The position numbers and the translations under genes are program-made. The notes beneath the pieces are model-generated. The model ran no database searches and was not told where the DNA came from. It was given only the letters and a program-made list of their open reading frames with translations. From a virus, in IMG/VR virus record IMGVR_UViG_3300032675_000001, positions 124,001 to 188,000 of that record: a DNA stretch of 64,000 bases; one strand, given 5' to 3'. Positions 22,497 through 31,691 of the stretch are shown here, piece after piece (the first letter of the stretch is position 1; every line of letters begins with the position of its first letter).

Positions 22497-22946
22497 TTAT
22501 GACAGTCCTGCTGTATTATTTTGTTGATCAAAAAAGACGTTCAAGGTCTGAGGATTGTTGAATGGAACGATAGAAAGCTGAATCTCTAAAAGAATACCGT
22601 TGTTCTGTGGGTATGCCTTGAGATAGTTTATGTCCAATCTCGGGTCCAGTGAAGCTACTCTTCTTATTTCATTTTCTAGCTGCCTTTGCACATCACCGGT
22701 ATTAGGTTCAAATACAAAATCCCACAATGTGGTACCATAACCCGGCTGACCAACTTTTGAACCAAGAGGTATGTTTAACGCATTAATGAAATCTTGCAAC
22801 ACCAACTGCCCATCAGTCATGGTATATTTTTTACCAGAATAGATGGGCCGGGTCGTTGTTCCTCCTCCGTTATCAACCCCATTTATGAGATTGGTGGATT
22901 TTGGCTGACATGCATTTATTGTGCTGAATCCTATATAAGTTACCAT
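22497..22946 (-). CDS. 25: Baseplate wedge protein gp25
   Basis: 149 aa, close to T4 gp25 (132 aa). The gp25 family core is clear: DGQLVLQDFINALNIPLGSK, then GQPGYGTTLWDFVFEPNT, then VQRQLENEIRRVASLDPRL and a closing beta region (GILLEIQLSIVPFN). gp25 is the widely conserved sheath-attachment wedge component of contractile injection systems. It lies directly after gp5 (15-nt gap) and before gp6. No Shine-Dalgarno is near the ATG; instead CTAAATA ends exactly 5 nt upstream, so the message may be leaderless. Confidence 0.93.
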   Translation of the reverse strand: MVTYIGFSTINACQPKSTNLINGVDNGGGTTTRPIYSGKKYTMTDGQLVLQDFINALNIPLGSKVGQPGYGTTLWDFVFEPNTGDVQRQLENEIRRVASLDPRLDINYLKAYPQNNGILLEIQLSIVPFNNPQTLNVFFDQQNNTAGLS

Positions 22947-22951
22947 AATAC

Positions 22952-22958
22952 TATTTAG
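22952..22958 (-). promoter_or_regulatory. Late-promoter-like element (CTAAATA), leaderless spacing, gp25
   Basis: CTAAATA on the minus strand between the gp5 stop and the gp25 ATG, spacer GTATT (5 nt). No ribosome-binding site lies in the spacer. Confidence 0.5.
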
Positions 22959-22961
22959 TCC

Positions 22962-25900
22962 TTAAGAACCTGATGCTGGCCCCGTTATACCAGATATTGA
23001 GTTGCTTATTGCCTGCAAATTAGCCGCTGCTGATATTTGCAACGCCTGCGTGGATGTTCCTGCCAATCCATTTAACAGTGCTTGGTTATTAGCCTGAGAC
23101 AAAGAATTAGCAGTGGAGTTAAGCGATGAAAAATCACTCGTCAGTGATCCCGCGCTCGTCGCAAGTGCACCAATTGCAGAAGTAGACAGCGTTGATGCAC
23201 CTACTCCATTTGGCAGGGCATTTGACAAACCAGTGACACTTCCTGTAACTGAGGCAAGTCCTATCGTTGGGCTTCCTCCGGTTACTGATCCCAATAGACT
23301 TGAAATCGTAGAATTTGATGGGTTTGTTCCAGATGCATCTGCTGCTGCAACTGCGGTAGCAGTCGCATTCGTAGTTGTTGATGTCATAGATGCGGCGGTG
23401 CTTGCGGTTCCTGCTCCGCCGTCTATTGCTGCCGAGTTACCCAAATCATCTAGCTGCTTATTCAACGAAATATATGTAGGATCATTGAACAATGCCATAT
23501 ATGCATTATATGCAGAAGTGATGCCAGGATCACCAGCAGGTAGCGTTGCTTGAGCAGCTTCATATGCTTGCTTGGCAGCATCAATTTTATCATCCCATGC
23601 TTGAAGCTGATCCATAATCTTAAAGCCTTGGTTTGCATTTGCTATCAACGCATCTGCTTGATCTTGCGTACTTTGTGATACGCCACCAACAAGATTTGGC
23701 ATAGGAATACCTGGGTCGCCCAAAACTTTTGTTATTTGAGAAGTAATACTTGTGCGATCCGTGGTATTGACACCGAGAGTAGGAAGTTTGATGGTAGAAG
23801 GTCCACCAGAAGCCAACGATGCAATAGAAGATTGCAACTGAGCTATGGCTCCAACTGGCAAACCGGCAGACGCAAGTGCAGTAAGTCCATTTAGTTGTCC
23901 CTGCGCACTTCCCAAAGCATTTGATACTGTGTTGCCCAATGATCCTCCTGCTAAGCCTGACAATGAAGATGATATTCCACTCATCGCGGCTGTCTGTGCT
24001 GAATTTATAGCACCAGAAATTGCGCTTAAACCGGGTATAGAGTTTACAGCACCCGGTGCATTGTTTATGATAGAACCGGCAGTGCTTATTCCTCCCGGAA
24101 GATTACTCATTCCACTTGCGAGTGCAGAAGAAACAGAGGATGAACCGCCAGCTTGAATAGATGCGGCAGATGATGCCAATGAAGACAGTCCTCCTGTAGA
24201 TATAGTTGGACCTGCCCCTGCTATAGCACTTACAGAGTTTACTGCGGTCTGTATTCCTCCTACTATAGGATTGATCGCATTGACAACTGATGTTACCCCA
24301 GCCACTGCTCCACTCACGGAACTAGCAACACCGGTTATTCCGCCTATAGTAGTTGTTATTGTATTTGGCGTAGCTGATAATGTAGTTGCTGCTGTTGACA
24401 ATACATTTGTTGCCTGTGTTATTGATCCTGTAATTCCGCCAATACTATTGTTTAACAATCCTGCTGCTGCGTTTACCGAACCAATAGCAGAGGATGCAGC
24501 ATTTAATGCCCCAGAAGCGGCTGAGGCTATACCTGATAGTCCAGAAGTTGATATTCCAATACTGTTTGCTGCACCTGCTATACTTGATAGTCCTCCTGCC
24601 AAGCTTGCAGCCGAATTAATAGTGCTAGATAGCCCACCGAGGGCACTGGATGCGGCACCAAGCACCGAACTACCCAACTGTGAACTCTGGCTTGCTGTTG
24701 CTGCTGCAGTGGCCGCGTTGGCTTTTGCAATAGCAGTAAGATTTTGTGGTACACCAGCCTTTAATGGCTTAAATGAATTCTTGATGGCGTTAAACGCTGA
24801 TGCTGCAACACCTTCTGCCTGATTCAAAAGATTTGCCAAACTTGGAACACTTCCCATTGCGGTGAGTGCACTTGCGATTCCACCGAGGCCACCAATAGAT
24901 GATGCCAATCCGGCTGCTGCTGATCCTGATCCTATTGCATTCAAAGCTGACTGTGCCGTGTTAAGTGCACCAGTAACTTGTCCTACTGCTCCAGCAACTT
25001 GTCCTACTGTGCTATTGACTACACCAGCGGCGGCACCGGCCAATGCACCAGCAGCGCCTCCTACAGCGCCTCCTACAGCATTTGATACACTGTTGGATAC
25101 TCCGCCGATACCACTTGACGTTGCAAGTTGACTGGTTACTCCACTTATAGATTGAACAGCAGCCAGTGTTGAGTTGATCCCACAGGTAGCGGCAGCAGTT
25201 ACCAATCCCGCAACCTGTGCTGGTGCTTCGGCTCCGGTTATTGCACCTGCAGCACCAAGTGCAGTTTGTGCTTGTTGCATGGTATTAACTAATGCTGTAG
25301 CTTGTGCTACCGGATTCTGAACCAATGCAGTCAGATTAGTTGCCCCCGGAGCACCAGTAAACAGATTGTTTGTCATCGCTGATACGGCATTTGAACCAGA
25401 TGATATTAATCCATTGACCAGAGTTGAAGCACCTGGTTTTAAAACCCCAGCACTTGATAGCTGTGATGGCGTTAGAGCAAATGAACCTACTGCACACACA
25501 TTTCCTGTTGCAGTTGAAATTACTGCTGCACCTTGTGATGTGGCGGCGGCTAATGGCCCATTAGCAGCCTGTTTTGCAACGCCTGCTACCATTGCTGATG
25601 TAGTGTTTGTGTTAAGTGCAGCAGATACTGGAGGTGTAGATGGAGCAGACGCAACGGTAGCCACTGCGGGAGGAGTTGCTGATGGTGTTGCTGCTGCGGC
25701 AGCAGTAGTTTGTTGAACTGCCGAGGAAGAAGATGCTGGTAAATTTGAAGAAGCATCAAGTGACGTTTTTACGTCTACGCCTTGTCCCGCATTTGCCCAT
25801 GGTGCGTGTGCGGGTGCGCGCGAGCATATTGAAAGTAATTTTCCAGGAGCAGCCATGAAGCCTTTGGTTTGATCGTATAGCGTATCAGTTTGTGCAACCA

Positions 25901-27191
25901 AAGGAATGATTGGAACTGCTACTGGTGATGTTCCGGGAGCACCACTGTTTAAATTTACTTTTGATCCGTTTACGTATGCCTGACCTCCACCGACGAGTGA
26001 TGCGTCACCTCCTGCACCAAGTGCAATTGCTCCACCAGCAAGCACTGTATATTTGCCGAGTGCACTAAAGTTAATATCTTGCGTTGCTCTACCTGTTATA
26101 ACCTGTTCAGAGTTAAATCGTATGTTCTTACCTTGGAAATTCATATCTTCCATTGCATGAATATTGATATTCTGGTCTGCATGGAGGTTTAAGTCACCCT
26201 GGGTTCTCACATTAACTGAGTTAGTAGAGTACATATCAATCGTGCCCTCTTTACCCAACTCAATATATGATTGGCCATTTGAGTGGAGAATCATTAATGT
26301 CTGACCATCATCGCTCATTAGAATTTGATGACCAAGTGCAGTTCTGATTCTTATAAGCTGGTCGCGACCGATGACATCCCCATCGTCCATAACGATTGAA
26401 TGGCCGCCGCGTCTTGCCACAATTTGAAGTTGCGTGTTTTTTGATGGGTCTAGATTATTTGGTAGAGTTGAGTCATCATACCCACCAGCATAGATTGGTC
26501 TTCCGGGTGTGGATACACCCCAACCAACGCGACTGGCTGGTTCACGTGAAGCACTAGACGAAATAGGTCCACGAATAGGATCACGTATGATTCCTTGCTG
26601 GTTCATTATAGAAGCAGTATAACTATGTACTGGTCTAGGAGATGAATTAAACTGTGGGCTGTTTGTTTGACTTGGATTATTAGTATTCATGTTAGTCACT
26701 GGTAGCCTGACAGCACCACCATAACTCTCAGCTTCACCATCATTTGCAACAATATTATCAGATGAACCTATAGCAGGAACCATGTGCAGGGATTCAGGTT
26801 CTGGAACAGAACCTATATAAAAACCATAGTTTTGGTCACCATTAACGAATATACAAATAACCTTAGTACCGATATCGGGAGGAGCGTTCCATTGCCCATA
26901 TGAACTAGGATTAGATTTATATGTCCCATTATCATCACTCCCACTTCCTGCTGTAGGTTGGACCGTCCCAAAAAATGTACTGAGGTAGCTTACTGTAACC
27001 CAATTATCGGAACTATCCGAGTCGTTTGGACTTTTGTCACCAAGAAGAACTTTGATACGTCCAGAACATGTTGGGTCAATATTATCTTTGACTATACCAA
27101 AAACAGGAAAGTTTTTAGTATTTCCTCCACTGGTCTTTGCTGGATCGGCGGTTTTTAGTGCACCTGTCGTTTTCACTGTGTCTAATGGCAT
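22962..27191 (-). CDS. 5: Baseplate hub/central spike protein gp5, without a lysozyme domain
   Basis: 1409 aa. Residues about 28-130 look like the gp5/VgrG OB-fold (FPVFGIVKDNIDPTCSGRIK, then GTKVICIFVNGD, NYGFYIGSV). Residues about 260-400 continue like the gp5 beta-helix spike (GRDQLIRIRTALGHQI, SYIELGKEGTIDMYST, DLNLHADQNINIHAMEDM). T4 gp5 has a lysozyme domain between OB-fold and needle; here the two are nearly contiguous and no lysozyme motif is seen. Residues about 450-1400 are strikingly Ala/Ser/Gly/Val-rich and low in complexity (repeated SSxLGG, AAGALAGAA, ISGAIN), with one helical stretch (DQLQAWDDKIDAAKQAYE). The long tail is an unusual feature. The call rests on the N-terminal domains and the neighbours gp53 and gp25. 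Confidence 0.85.
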   Translation of the reverse strand: MPLDTVKTTGALKTADPAKTSGGNTKNFPVFGIVKDNIDPTCSGRIKVLLGDKSPNDSDSSDNWVTVSYLSTFFGTVQPTAGSGSDDNGTYKSNPSSYGQWNAPPDIGTKVICIFVNGDQNYGFYIGSVPEPESLHMVPAIGSSDNIVANDGEAESYGGAVRLPVTNMNTNNPSQTNSPQFNSSPRPVHSYTASIMNQQGIIRDPIRGPISSSASREPASRVGWGVSTPGRPIYAGGYDDSTLPNNLDPSKNTQLQIVARRGGHSIVMDDGDVIGRDQLIRIRTALGHQILMSDDGQTLMILHSNGQSYIELGKEGTIDMYSTNSVNVRTQGDLNLHADQNINIHAMEDMNFQGKNIRFNSEQVITGRATQDINFSALGKYTVLAGGAIALGAGGDASLVGGGQAYVNGSKVNLNSGAPGTSPVAVPIIPLVAQTDTLYDQTKGFMAAPGKLLSICSRAPAHAPWANAGQGVDVKTSLDASSNLPASSSSAVQQTTAAAAATPSATPPAVATVASAPSTPPVSAALNTNTTSAMVAGVAKQAANGPLAAATSQGAAVISTATGNVCAVGSFALTPSQLSSAGVLKPGASTLVNGLISSGSNAVSAMTNNLFTGAPGATNLTALVQNPVAQATALVNTMQQAQTALGAAGAITGAEAPAQVAGLVTAAATCGINSTLAAVQSISGVTSQLATSSGIGGVSNSVSNAVGGAVGGAAGALAGAAAGVVNSTVGQVAGAVGQVTGALNTAQSALNAIGSGSAAAGLASSIGGLGGIASALTAMGSVPSLANLLNQAEGVAASAFNAIKNSFKPLKAGVPQNLTAIAKANAATAAATASQSSQLGSSVLGAASSALGGLSSTINSAASLAGGLSSIAGAANSIGISTSGLSGIASAASGALNAASSAIGSVNAAAGLLNNSIGGITGSITQATNVLSTAATTLSATPNTITTTIGGITGVASSVSGAVAGVTSVVNAINPIVGGIQTAVNSVSAIAGAGPTISTGGLSSLASSAASIQAGGSSSVSSALASGMSNLPGGISTAGSIINNAPGAVNSIPGLSAISGAINSAQTAAMSGISSSLSGLAGGSLGNTVSNALGSAQGQLNGLTALASAGLPVGAIAQLQSSIASLASGGPSTIKLPTLGVNTTDRTSITSQITKVLGDPGIPMPNLVGGVSQSTQDQADALIANANQGFKIMDQLQAWDDKIDAAKQAYEAAQATLPAGDPGITSAYNAYMALFNDPTYISLNKQLDDLGNSAAIDGGAGTASTAASMTSTTTNATATAVAAADASGTNPSNSTISSLLGSVTGGSPTIGLASVTGSVTGLSNALPNGVGASTLSTSAIGALATSAGSLTSDFSSLNSTANSLSQANNQALLNGLAGTSTQALQISAAANLQAISNSISGITGPASGS

Positions 27192-27213
27192 ATGTTATTC
27201 TCTTTATAAGCTA

Positions 27214-29787
27214 TTAATTTTCGGTACTATTGCTACTCATACTAACCCAAGATGAAGTTGTAGAATTCCATACATAATTTGAACCCGGAGGTGTTCCCAC
27301 AGGGTTAGCCGAGCTACTAGTGGCGACACCATCATCATTTGCTACTCCTTGAGAAGTCGTTGCTTGGGTTGGTGTATTGGTAGACGTGTTAGTTGGGGTT
27401 TGTTGTGGCTGAGCATTATTAACCGGAGGATCAGCAACAGTACCGGAATTCGTACTACTCTTTGTTGGGTTCGTGCTTGGTCCACTGGCGGTTCCGGTAC
27501 TTGACGTTGTTGGTCTTGCGTTTCCAGTATTGGTAGGCTCAGAATCCTGCATGGTATTCACTATTCCTTCCAATTTCTGTTTAAATGATCCATTGGAAAA
27601 AGTACTAGTAACATCAGTCAACATATAACTAATACCTTTTACATTAACATTTTGTGGATATTTAAAAAACAAAATACTATCGTTAATGGAAAGTGTTCCG
27701 GGATTTCCGGTTATACCTTGACCATTTGTACTGTTTGCAGGTATAATGTTTACGCCACCCGATGAATAATCAACCGCTTCTTTGAAATTTACCTCTATGA
27801 ATACCTGACCTCCATTTGGGTTTATAGTAAATCCATCCGGCCCATAAAACTGATCATATACAGTGTTAATACTCGATTCAGTGACGGACATGAGATAATC
27901 AGGATCACCAAAAATAGTCATTGACATATCTGCATATGCAGTCGGATCATACAAATTGGTTATATAGGAATTTTGTGCTTCCATACCATCACCAATTTTG
28001 CCAGTAGTTGGTTGATTTGTTTTTTGATTTGGTGCAAGAGCAATATCTTGCTGACTAGCAGATGTTGGGGGAGACTTATTGGAAGTAGTAGATGTTCCGG
28101 GCTGGGCATTTCCTGTATTGGAACCGCCACTTCCATTATTGTTACTTTCGGATGCTCCTCCTATAACATAGTTATAGTACAGATTATTCATATTCTGCTC
28201 ATATGATATGATTTCTGAATTTTGTCCAGTGTACCAGTAATCATATCTTTTATGAGGACCATAATATGAAGGGCCACCTTTAGCGTAGGGAGTTTCAACA
28301 ACCGGCGTTTTATACACTGATATTACATAATTGATATTGTATGTCCAATCTTTTATAGAATCGTCCCATTGTGGTTTTGATATCTCTGGACTACAATTGT
28401 ACCAGTTTATTTCAGCTTTTCCAGTACTTGTTACAGTTGGTTGTCCTCCCTTTTTCGGATCGGCTTCAGGAACAGAAGCATAGATTGCGTTGAGAGCATC
28501 TGACAAATATGTGCTTTGCGCGATTATTTGGTTTATAGCTGCAAGAATAGTTTGATCATTATTGAATGTTATGCTTCTTGCTTTTGTGTTTGTGATGGCG
28601 CGTATTTCAGTTGCAGCATTTGATTCTTCTGTTGTTTTTGCAGAACTAGTTGGCGTTTTCGATTTGTCTAAATCTGCTTGAGAGAAGATAGAAGCATTAT
28701 ATATAAGTTCAGTTCCAGGATTAAACGTTACGGTATACGTGTTTGCCAATTTAGATATAGGTGGATTCTGTTTCTTTTGTGATGACGATATCGTGTTTAG
28801 TTTTGTGAACAGATCGCCAATCAGTTCATCTACCGTTGTTCCAGTAACAGTTATATTATAAGGAATAATCCCCCTTTTAGTGGAATATGCCGCGCCCGGA
28901 GAAAGAGCGGCTGCTTCTACTGCATACTGCACAACCCTTCCATCAATTTTGGTTTTAACGGCAGTAATACCTATATCATGAAAAGTCTCAAAAAGCGCAC
29001 CATTAGATGAATTTGGGTCTAGTGGACTGCCATCAAAAACTTCAGTAGGTTTAACTAAGTTTCCAGATGAATCATATCCAAAAAAACGAATACCTAATAT
29101 AAAAATTTGTTTGGTTGGATTTTGTGGATTGGATTTTCCTATTGATTTTGAATATTGATCAATAGCATCAGATGCTGTTCTTAATCTAGTTATGAATGAA
29201 AAACCATATGGTTCTGTTATTGTGAAATTTATGGTACTTTCATTTGTAGCACTTTTTGTTTGTTTTCCACTTATTGCCTGCTTAATAGTAAGGTTATCGA
29301 TGTAATAATCATATTGAAACCCAGCAGCACGTTGACTATCTTTGTTGTTTACACCACCACTTTGTGCAATAATAAACGCACCTGGACCAGTTCCTGCACC
29401 AGTAGGACTGATATTACTTCCATTGAGTATGTTTATGTTTGTTCTACCAGAAGCCACAAATGCGTCATATGCGTCAGGAGTAATCATATACAATGTTATT
29501 TGATATGTGTAACTTGAAAGATACGCCAATGGATTTTTCAATCTTCTACCCGGCGTAGAATTCGCAACTGTTTTTTTTGGAGTTTGAACAACACTACTTG
29601 TCCCACCAGTGTTTGTTACTGGTGTTGCTGCATTTGGATTTGGTGGCGTGGATGAGGGACCACCTGATACTGGGGGAGTTGGGTTATTGGGTTGCTGTGG
29701 TGCACCAGTGGGATTGGTAGTGGTAGAAGCACTATCATCATTTGATGGAGAATTTAATATTTGTGTAGTTGGTGTTATTGCACCCAT
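27214..29787 (-). CDS. Putative baseplate hub protein (gp27 position)
   Basis: 857 aa. Both ends are Pro/Ser/Thr/Asn-rich linkers (about residues 1-85 and 730-857). The central part is folded-looking and contains SYTYQITLYMITPDAYDAF, FQYDYYIDNLTIKQAIS, a GNLVKPTEVFDGSPL loop and GDPDYLMS. It lies between gp53 and gp5, and a partner of the gp5 spike is expected there; in T4 that is gp27 (391 aa). I do not recognise gp27 by sequence, so the hub assignment is by position and by similarity in style to long structural proteins of environmental T4-like phages. The start has an AGGAA ribosome site about 8 nt upstream. Confidence 0.6.
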   Translation of the reverse strand: MGAITPTTQILNSPSNDDSASTTTNPTGAPQQPNNPTPPVSGGPSSTPPNPNAATPVTNTGGTSSVVQTPKKTVANSTPGRRLKNPLAYLSSYTYQITLYMITPDAYDAFVASGRTNINILNGSNISPTGAGTGPGAFIIAQSGGVNNKDSQRAAGFQYDYYIDNLTIKQAISGKQTKSATNESTINFTITEPYGFSFITRLRTASDAIDQYSKSIGKSNPQNPTKQIFILGIRFFGYDSSGNLVKPTEVFDGSPLDPNSSNGALFETFHDIGITAVKTKIDGRVVQYAVEAAALSPGAAYSTKRGIIPYNITVTGTTVDELIGDLFTKLNTISSSQKKQNPPISKLANTYTVTFNPGTELIYNASIFSQADLDKSKTPTSSAKTTEESNAATEIRAITNTKARSITFNNDQTILAAINQIIAQSTYLSDALNAIYASVPEADPKKGGQPTVTSTGKAEINWYNCSPEISKPQWDDSIKDWTYNINYVISVYKTPVVETPYAKGGPSYYGPHKRYDYWYTGQNSEIISYEQNMNNLYYNYVIGGASESNNNGSGGSNTGNAQPGTSTTSNKSPPTSASQQDIALAPNQKTNQPTTGKIGDGMEAQNSYITNLYDPTAYADMSMTIFGDPDYLMSVTESSINTVYDQFYGPDGFTINPNGGQVFIEVNFKEAVDYSSGGVNIIPANSTNGQGITGNPGTLSINDSILFFKYPQNVNVKGISYMLTDVTSTFSNGSFKQKLEGIVNTMQDSEPTNTGNARPTTSSTGTASGPSTNPTKSSTNSGTVADPPVNNAQPQQTPTNTSTNTPTQATTSQGVANDDGVATSSSANPVGTPPGSNYVWNSTTSSWVSMSSNSTEN

Positions 29788-29788
29788 C

Positions 29789-30106
29789 TCAGATTCCTAA
29801 ATATGCCTGTAAGGTAGACAGTGTTGGGACATATATCCCTGTTCCAGCAGTAAAGTTAAAATATGGGTCCGGACCTAAACTGTTTGGATTTCTTGCAGCA
29901 AAAACCCACCAGAGTCTTTGATCGTTATACAAGTCATATGCCAACATGTCTGGTCTATACTCATACGCTGCAGGTATAGTATAATAGATGTCACTGGAAT
30001 TTCTAGGCAACAGTCGGTATTGCATAACATCTAAATATTTGTTATCTACAACATTAGTTGTATAATACGGACTTGTTGCAGTATAAATTGTTTGATTATA
30101 TGCCAT
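29789..30106 (-). CDS. 53: Baseplate wedge protein gp53
   Basis: 105 aa from the ATG at 30106. A GTG two codons upstream (30112) is possible, but the ribosome site GGAGG (30120-30116) lies 9 nt before the ATG and only 3 nt before the GTG, so the ATG is chosen. The start overlaps the upstream stop as TAATG, indicating translational coupling. The motif YEYRPDMLAYDLYNDQRLWW followed by VFAARNPN is typical of the gp53 wedge family (also seen in LysM-type baseplate proteins). T4 gp53 is 196 aa, so this is a short form. It helps join wedges around the hub. Confidence 0.82.
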   Translation of the reverse strand: MAYNQTIYTATSPYYTTNVVDNKYLDVMQYRLLPRNSSDIYYTIPAAYEYRPDMLAYDLYNDQRLWWVFAARNPNSLGPDPYFNFTAGTGIYVPTLSTLQAYLGI

Positions 30107-31563
30107 TACCACATACCTCCACCAGGTCTTCTTGTTCCTGCCAATAATTTACCAGATGCATAATCCGCAAGACTGAACTGATTGGAAATCTGATTTCTAC
30201 TTATGATTGGTAAGCAAGTTATTGACAATTGTATTTTTGTAGGAACCCATGTTACACCAACACTAGCCCCTTGCTGAGAAGCACCATAATTTGGCGGTGG
30301 GGGAGTTCCTCCCGGAGAAATCAATGACCCCAATCTGTTTATCGCGCTTGATATGCTCTGAATACTATTCTGTAAGCTCCCCGCAGGAGATGGTGCTTGC
30401 GTTTTAATATAATCAACATCGTTTGGCAAACTATATGTGAAGTTTGTTATGGCCAATGGATGAGCAGAAAACTGATAGTCACCCATGCCATACATATAAC
30501 ATAAAGGTGGTGGAGTTCCGGGTTTAGGATTCTGATCTTGCCCATAAAACATTTTAGTCATAGTTCTAAAGAAGTGAATGACTGCCAATAAGTAGTTTGC
30601 TTCTGACACATCCTGTGCAGTAAAATCGCCCGTAATAGAAACACTATCAATAGAACTGCTAGTATATTGATTGATAGCATAGTTACTATGGGTTGGTGAA
30701 TCACTTGAATACTTAGCAGCATAACTTACTTGAATCTGTGGAGTATACGGGAATATAACTCCATCAGTACCACCCTTTGTTGATAGAGGTTTTAAAATTC
30801 CCGGATTATTTGAGTTATACAAATAAGTTGCGCCGGGTGCTAAAGATAGTCTTACTCGCCAGTCTGCTTTGGCAGCAAACATCGCCTGATCTTGTGCCGT
30901 AGCAGATGCTTGGGTTGCTGCGACATTCCCGGTCAATCCCGATGCTGAACCAGTAGCAGATGATTGTGGGGCTTGAATGGGTGGAGTCTGTATATTATCT
31001 ATAGCCGATGTATCAATAGGAGCAATAGGTATCGGATCAGTTGATATTGATGCAGCAGGTATTTGGGGCACAGAAATGGTTGGGTCTACTGCACCACCTT
31101 CATCTGGGTCCCATGGAGTAGGGTCAGATACTGTTGGCCCAGTCGTTGCGTTATTGTCTATAGTTGTATTCGTATTCGGATCAGTGGTTGTTGCTGGACT
31201 TGATTCCGTAGAAGGGGTTGATGCCGTTTGCTGAGGCTGCTGTAACGTTGCTTGTATCTGATTTTCTTGTGATTGTATAGCATCACCTAAATTGCCAGTC
31301 AGACCCTGAACAGCAGCTATAGTCGCAGGATCGGTAATAGTCTGAGTTTGACCATTAACCTTTAGTGAAAGACTTACTATATTTCCATTAGCATCATAGT
31401 CATAACCCCCCGTACTTATACTATAACTCGAAGATGACAGATTGTATGATGATCCATTAGGTAATGTAAAGCTTGAGCTATAAGTTCCCGAATCAGGAGA
31501 ATATGTAGTTGTTACTACTGCGCCGCCTGTAATGGTAGTTGGTTGACTTGTATTATCTGCCAT
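30106..31563 (-). CDS. Putative tail-tube/baseplate protein (gp48 or gp54 type)
   Basis: 485 aa, first gene of the leftward baseplate operon. Residues about 1-230 are low-complexity (Ser/Thr/Gln/Asp/Pro). The C-terminal half is a folded domain: WRVRLSLAPGATYLYNSNNP, VIFPYTPQIQVSYAAKY, a YLLAVIHFFRTMTKMFYGQD helix, PPPLCYMYGMGDYQFSAHPL and FTYSLPNDVDYI. Such domains occur in structural proteins of marine T4-like phages near gp53. By position a tail-tube cap or initiator (T4 gp48/gp54) is likely, but I cannot prove it from sequence. The stop overlaps the gp53 start. A late promoter lies at 31604-31598, and AGAGGA precedes the ATG. Confidence 0.55.
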   Translation of the reverse strand: MADNTSQPTTITGGAVVTTTYSPDSGTYSSSFTLPNGSSYNLSSSSYSISTGGYDYDANGNIVSLSLKVNGQTQTITDPATIAAVQGLTGNLGDAIQSQENQIQATLQQPQQTASTPSTESSPATTTDPNTNTTIDNNATTGPTVSDPTPWDPDEGGAVDPTISVPQIPAASISTDPIPIAPIDTSAIDNIQTPPIQAPQSSATGSASGLTGNVAATQASATAQDQAMFAAKADWRVRLSLAPGATYLYNSNNPGILKPLSTKGGTDGVIFPYTPQIQVSYAAKYSSDSPTHSNYAINQYTSSSIDSVSITGDFTAQDVSEANYLLAVIHFFRTMTKMFYGQDQNPKPGTPPPLCYMYGMGDYQFSAHPLAITNFTYSLPNDVDYIKTQAPSPAGSLQNSIQSISSAINRLGSLISPGGTPPPPNYGASQQGASVGVTWVPTKIQLSITCLPIISRNQISNQFSLADYASGKLLAGTRRPGGGMW

Positions 31564-31576
31564 ATTTTCCTCTGAT

Positions 31577-31596
31577 AAATAGACTTTGCTCTATTT
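31577..31596 (-). promoter_or_regulatory. Perfect hairpin in the 5' leader of the baseplate operon
   Basis: Seven-bp perfect arms AAATAGA/TCTATTT around a 6-nt loop, between the late promoter element and the AGAGGA ribosome site of the 485-aa gene. It could protect the 5' end or modulate translation; no function is shown. Confidence 0.4.
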
Positions 31597-31597
31597 G

Positions 31598-31604
31598 TAT
31601 TTAT
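31598..31604 (-). promoter_or_regulatory. Late-promoter-like element for the leftward baseplate operon
   Basis: ATAAATA on the minus strand, 34 nt before the ATG of the first baseplate gene. It matches the T4 late -10 element and lies back to back with the gp55 promoter. Confidence 0.6.
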
Positions 31605-31609
31605 CGCTC

Positions 31610-31627
31610 AAAAAAACTCGTTTTTTT
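31610..31627. promoter_or_regulatory. A7-CTCG-T7 inverted repeat in the divergent control region
   Basis: Seven A, four bases, seven T, lying just upstream of both divergent promoters. It could be a bent-DNA or UP-like element or a weak bidirectional stop; the sequence does not decide. Confidence 0.3.
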
Positions 31628-31635
31628 ACCCATAA

Positions 31636-31655
31636 CTGTTGTATTTTTACAACAG
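31636..31655. promoter_or_regulatory. 20-bp palindrome overlapping the gp55 promoter
   Basis: Perfect 8-bp arms CTGTTGTA/TACAACAG around TTTT. It covers the proposed -35 box of the gp55 promoter, as a repressor operator would. It could also form an RNA hairpin if transcription began further upstream. Confidence 0.45.
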
Positions 31656-31667
31656 GGATAGTACAAT
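31639..31667 (+). promoter_or_regulatory. Sigma70-like promoter for gp55
   Basis: TTGTAT (31639-31644), a 17-nt spacer and TACAAT (31662-31667), followed by a leader with AGAGGA before the GTG start of gp55. The match to host sigma70 boxes fits early or middle expression of the late sigma factor. Prediction only. Confidence 0.4.
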
Positions 31668-31691
31668 AGTAATCTACGCAGAGGATCAACC

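Noticed and set aside
23113-25716. Long plus-strand frames opposite gp5 (146, 103, 183, 89 and 116 codons)
   Set aside because: Shadows of the Ala/Ser-rich minus-strand gene; Ala/Pro-rich mirror composition and no starts with ribosome sites.
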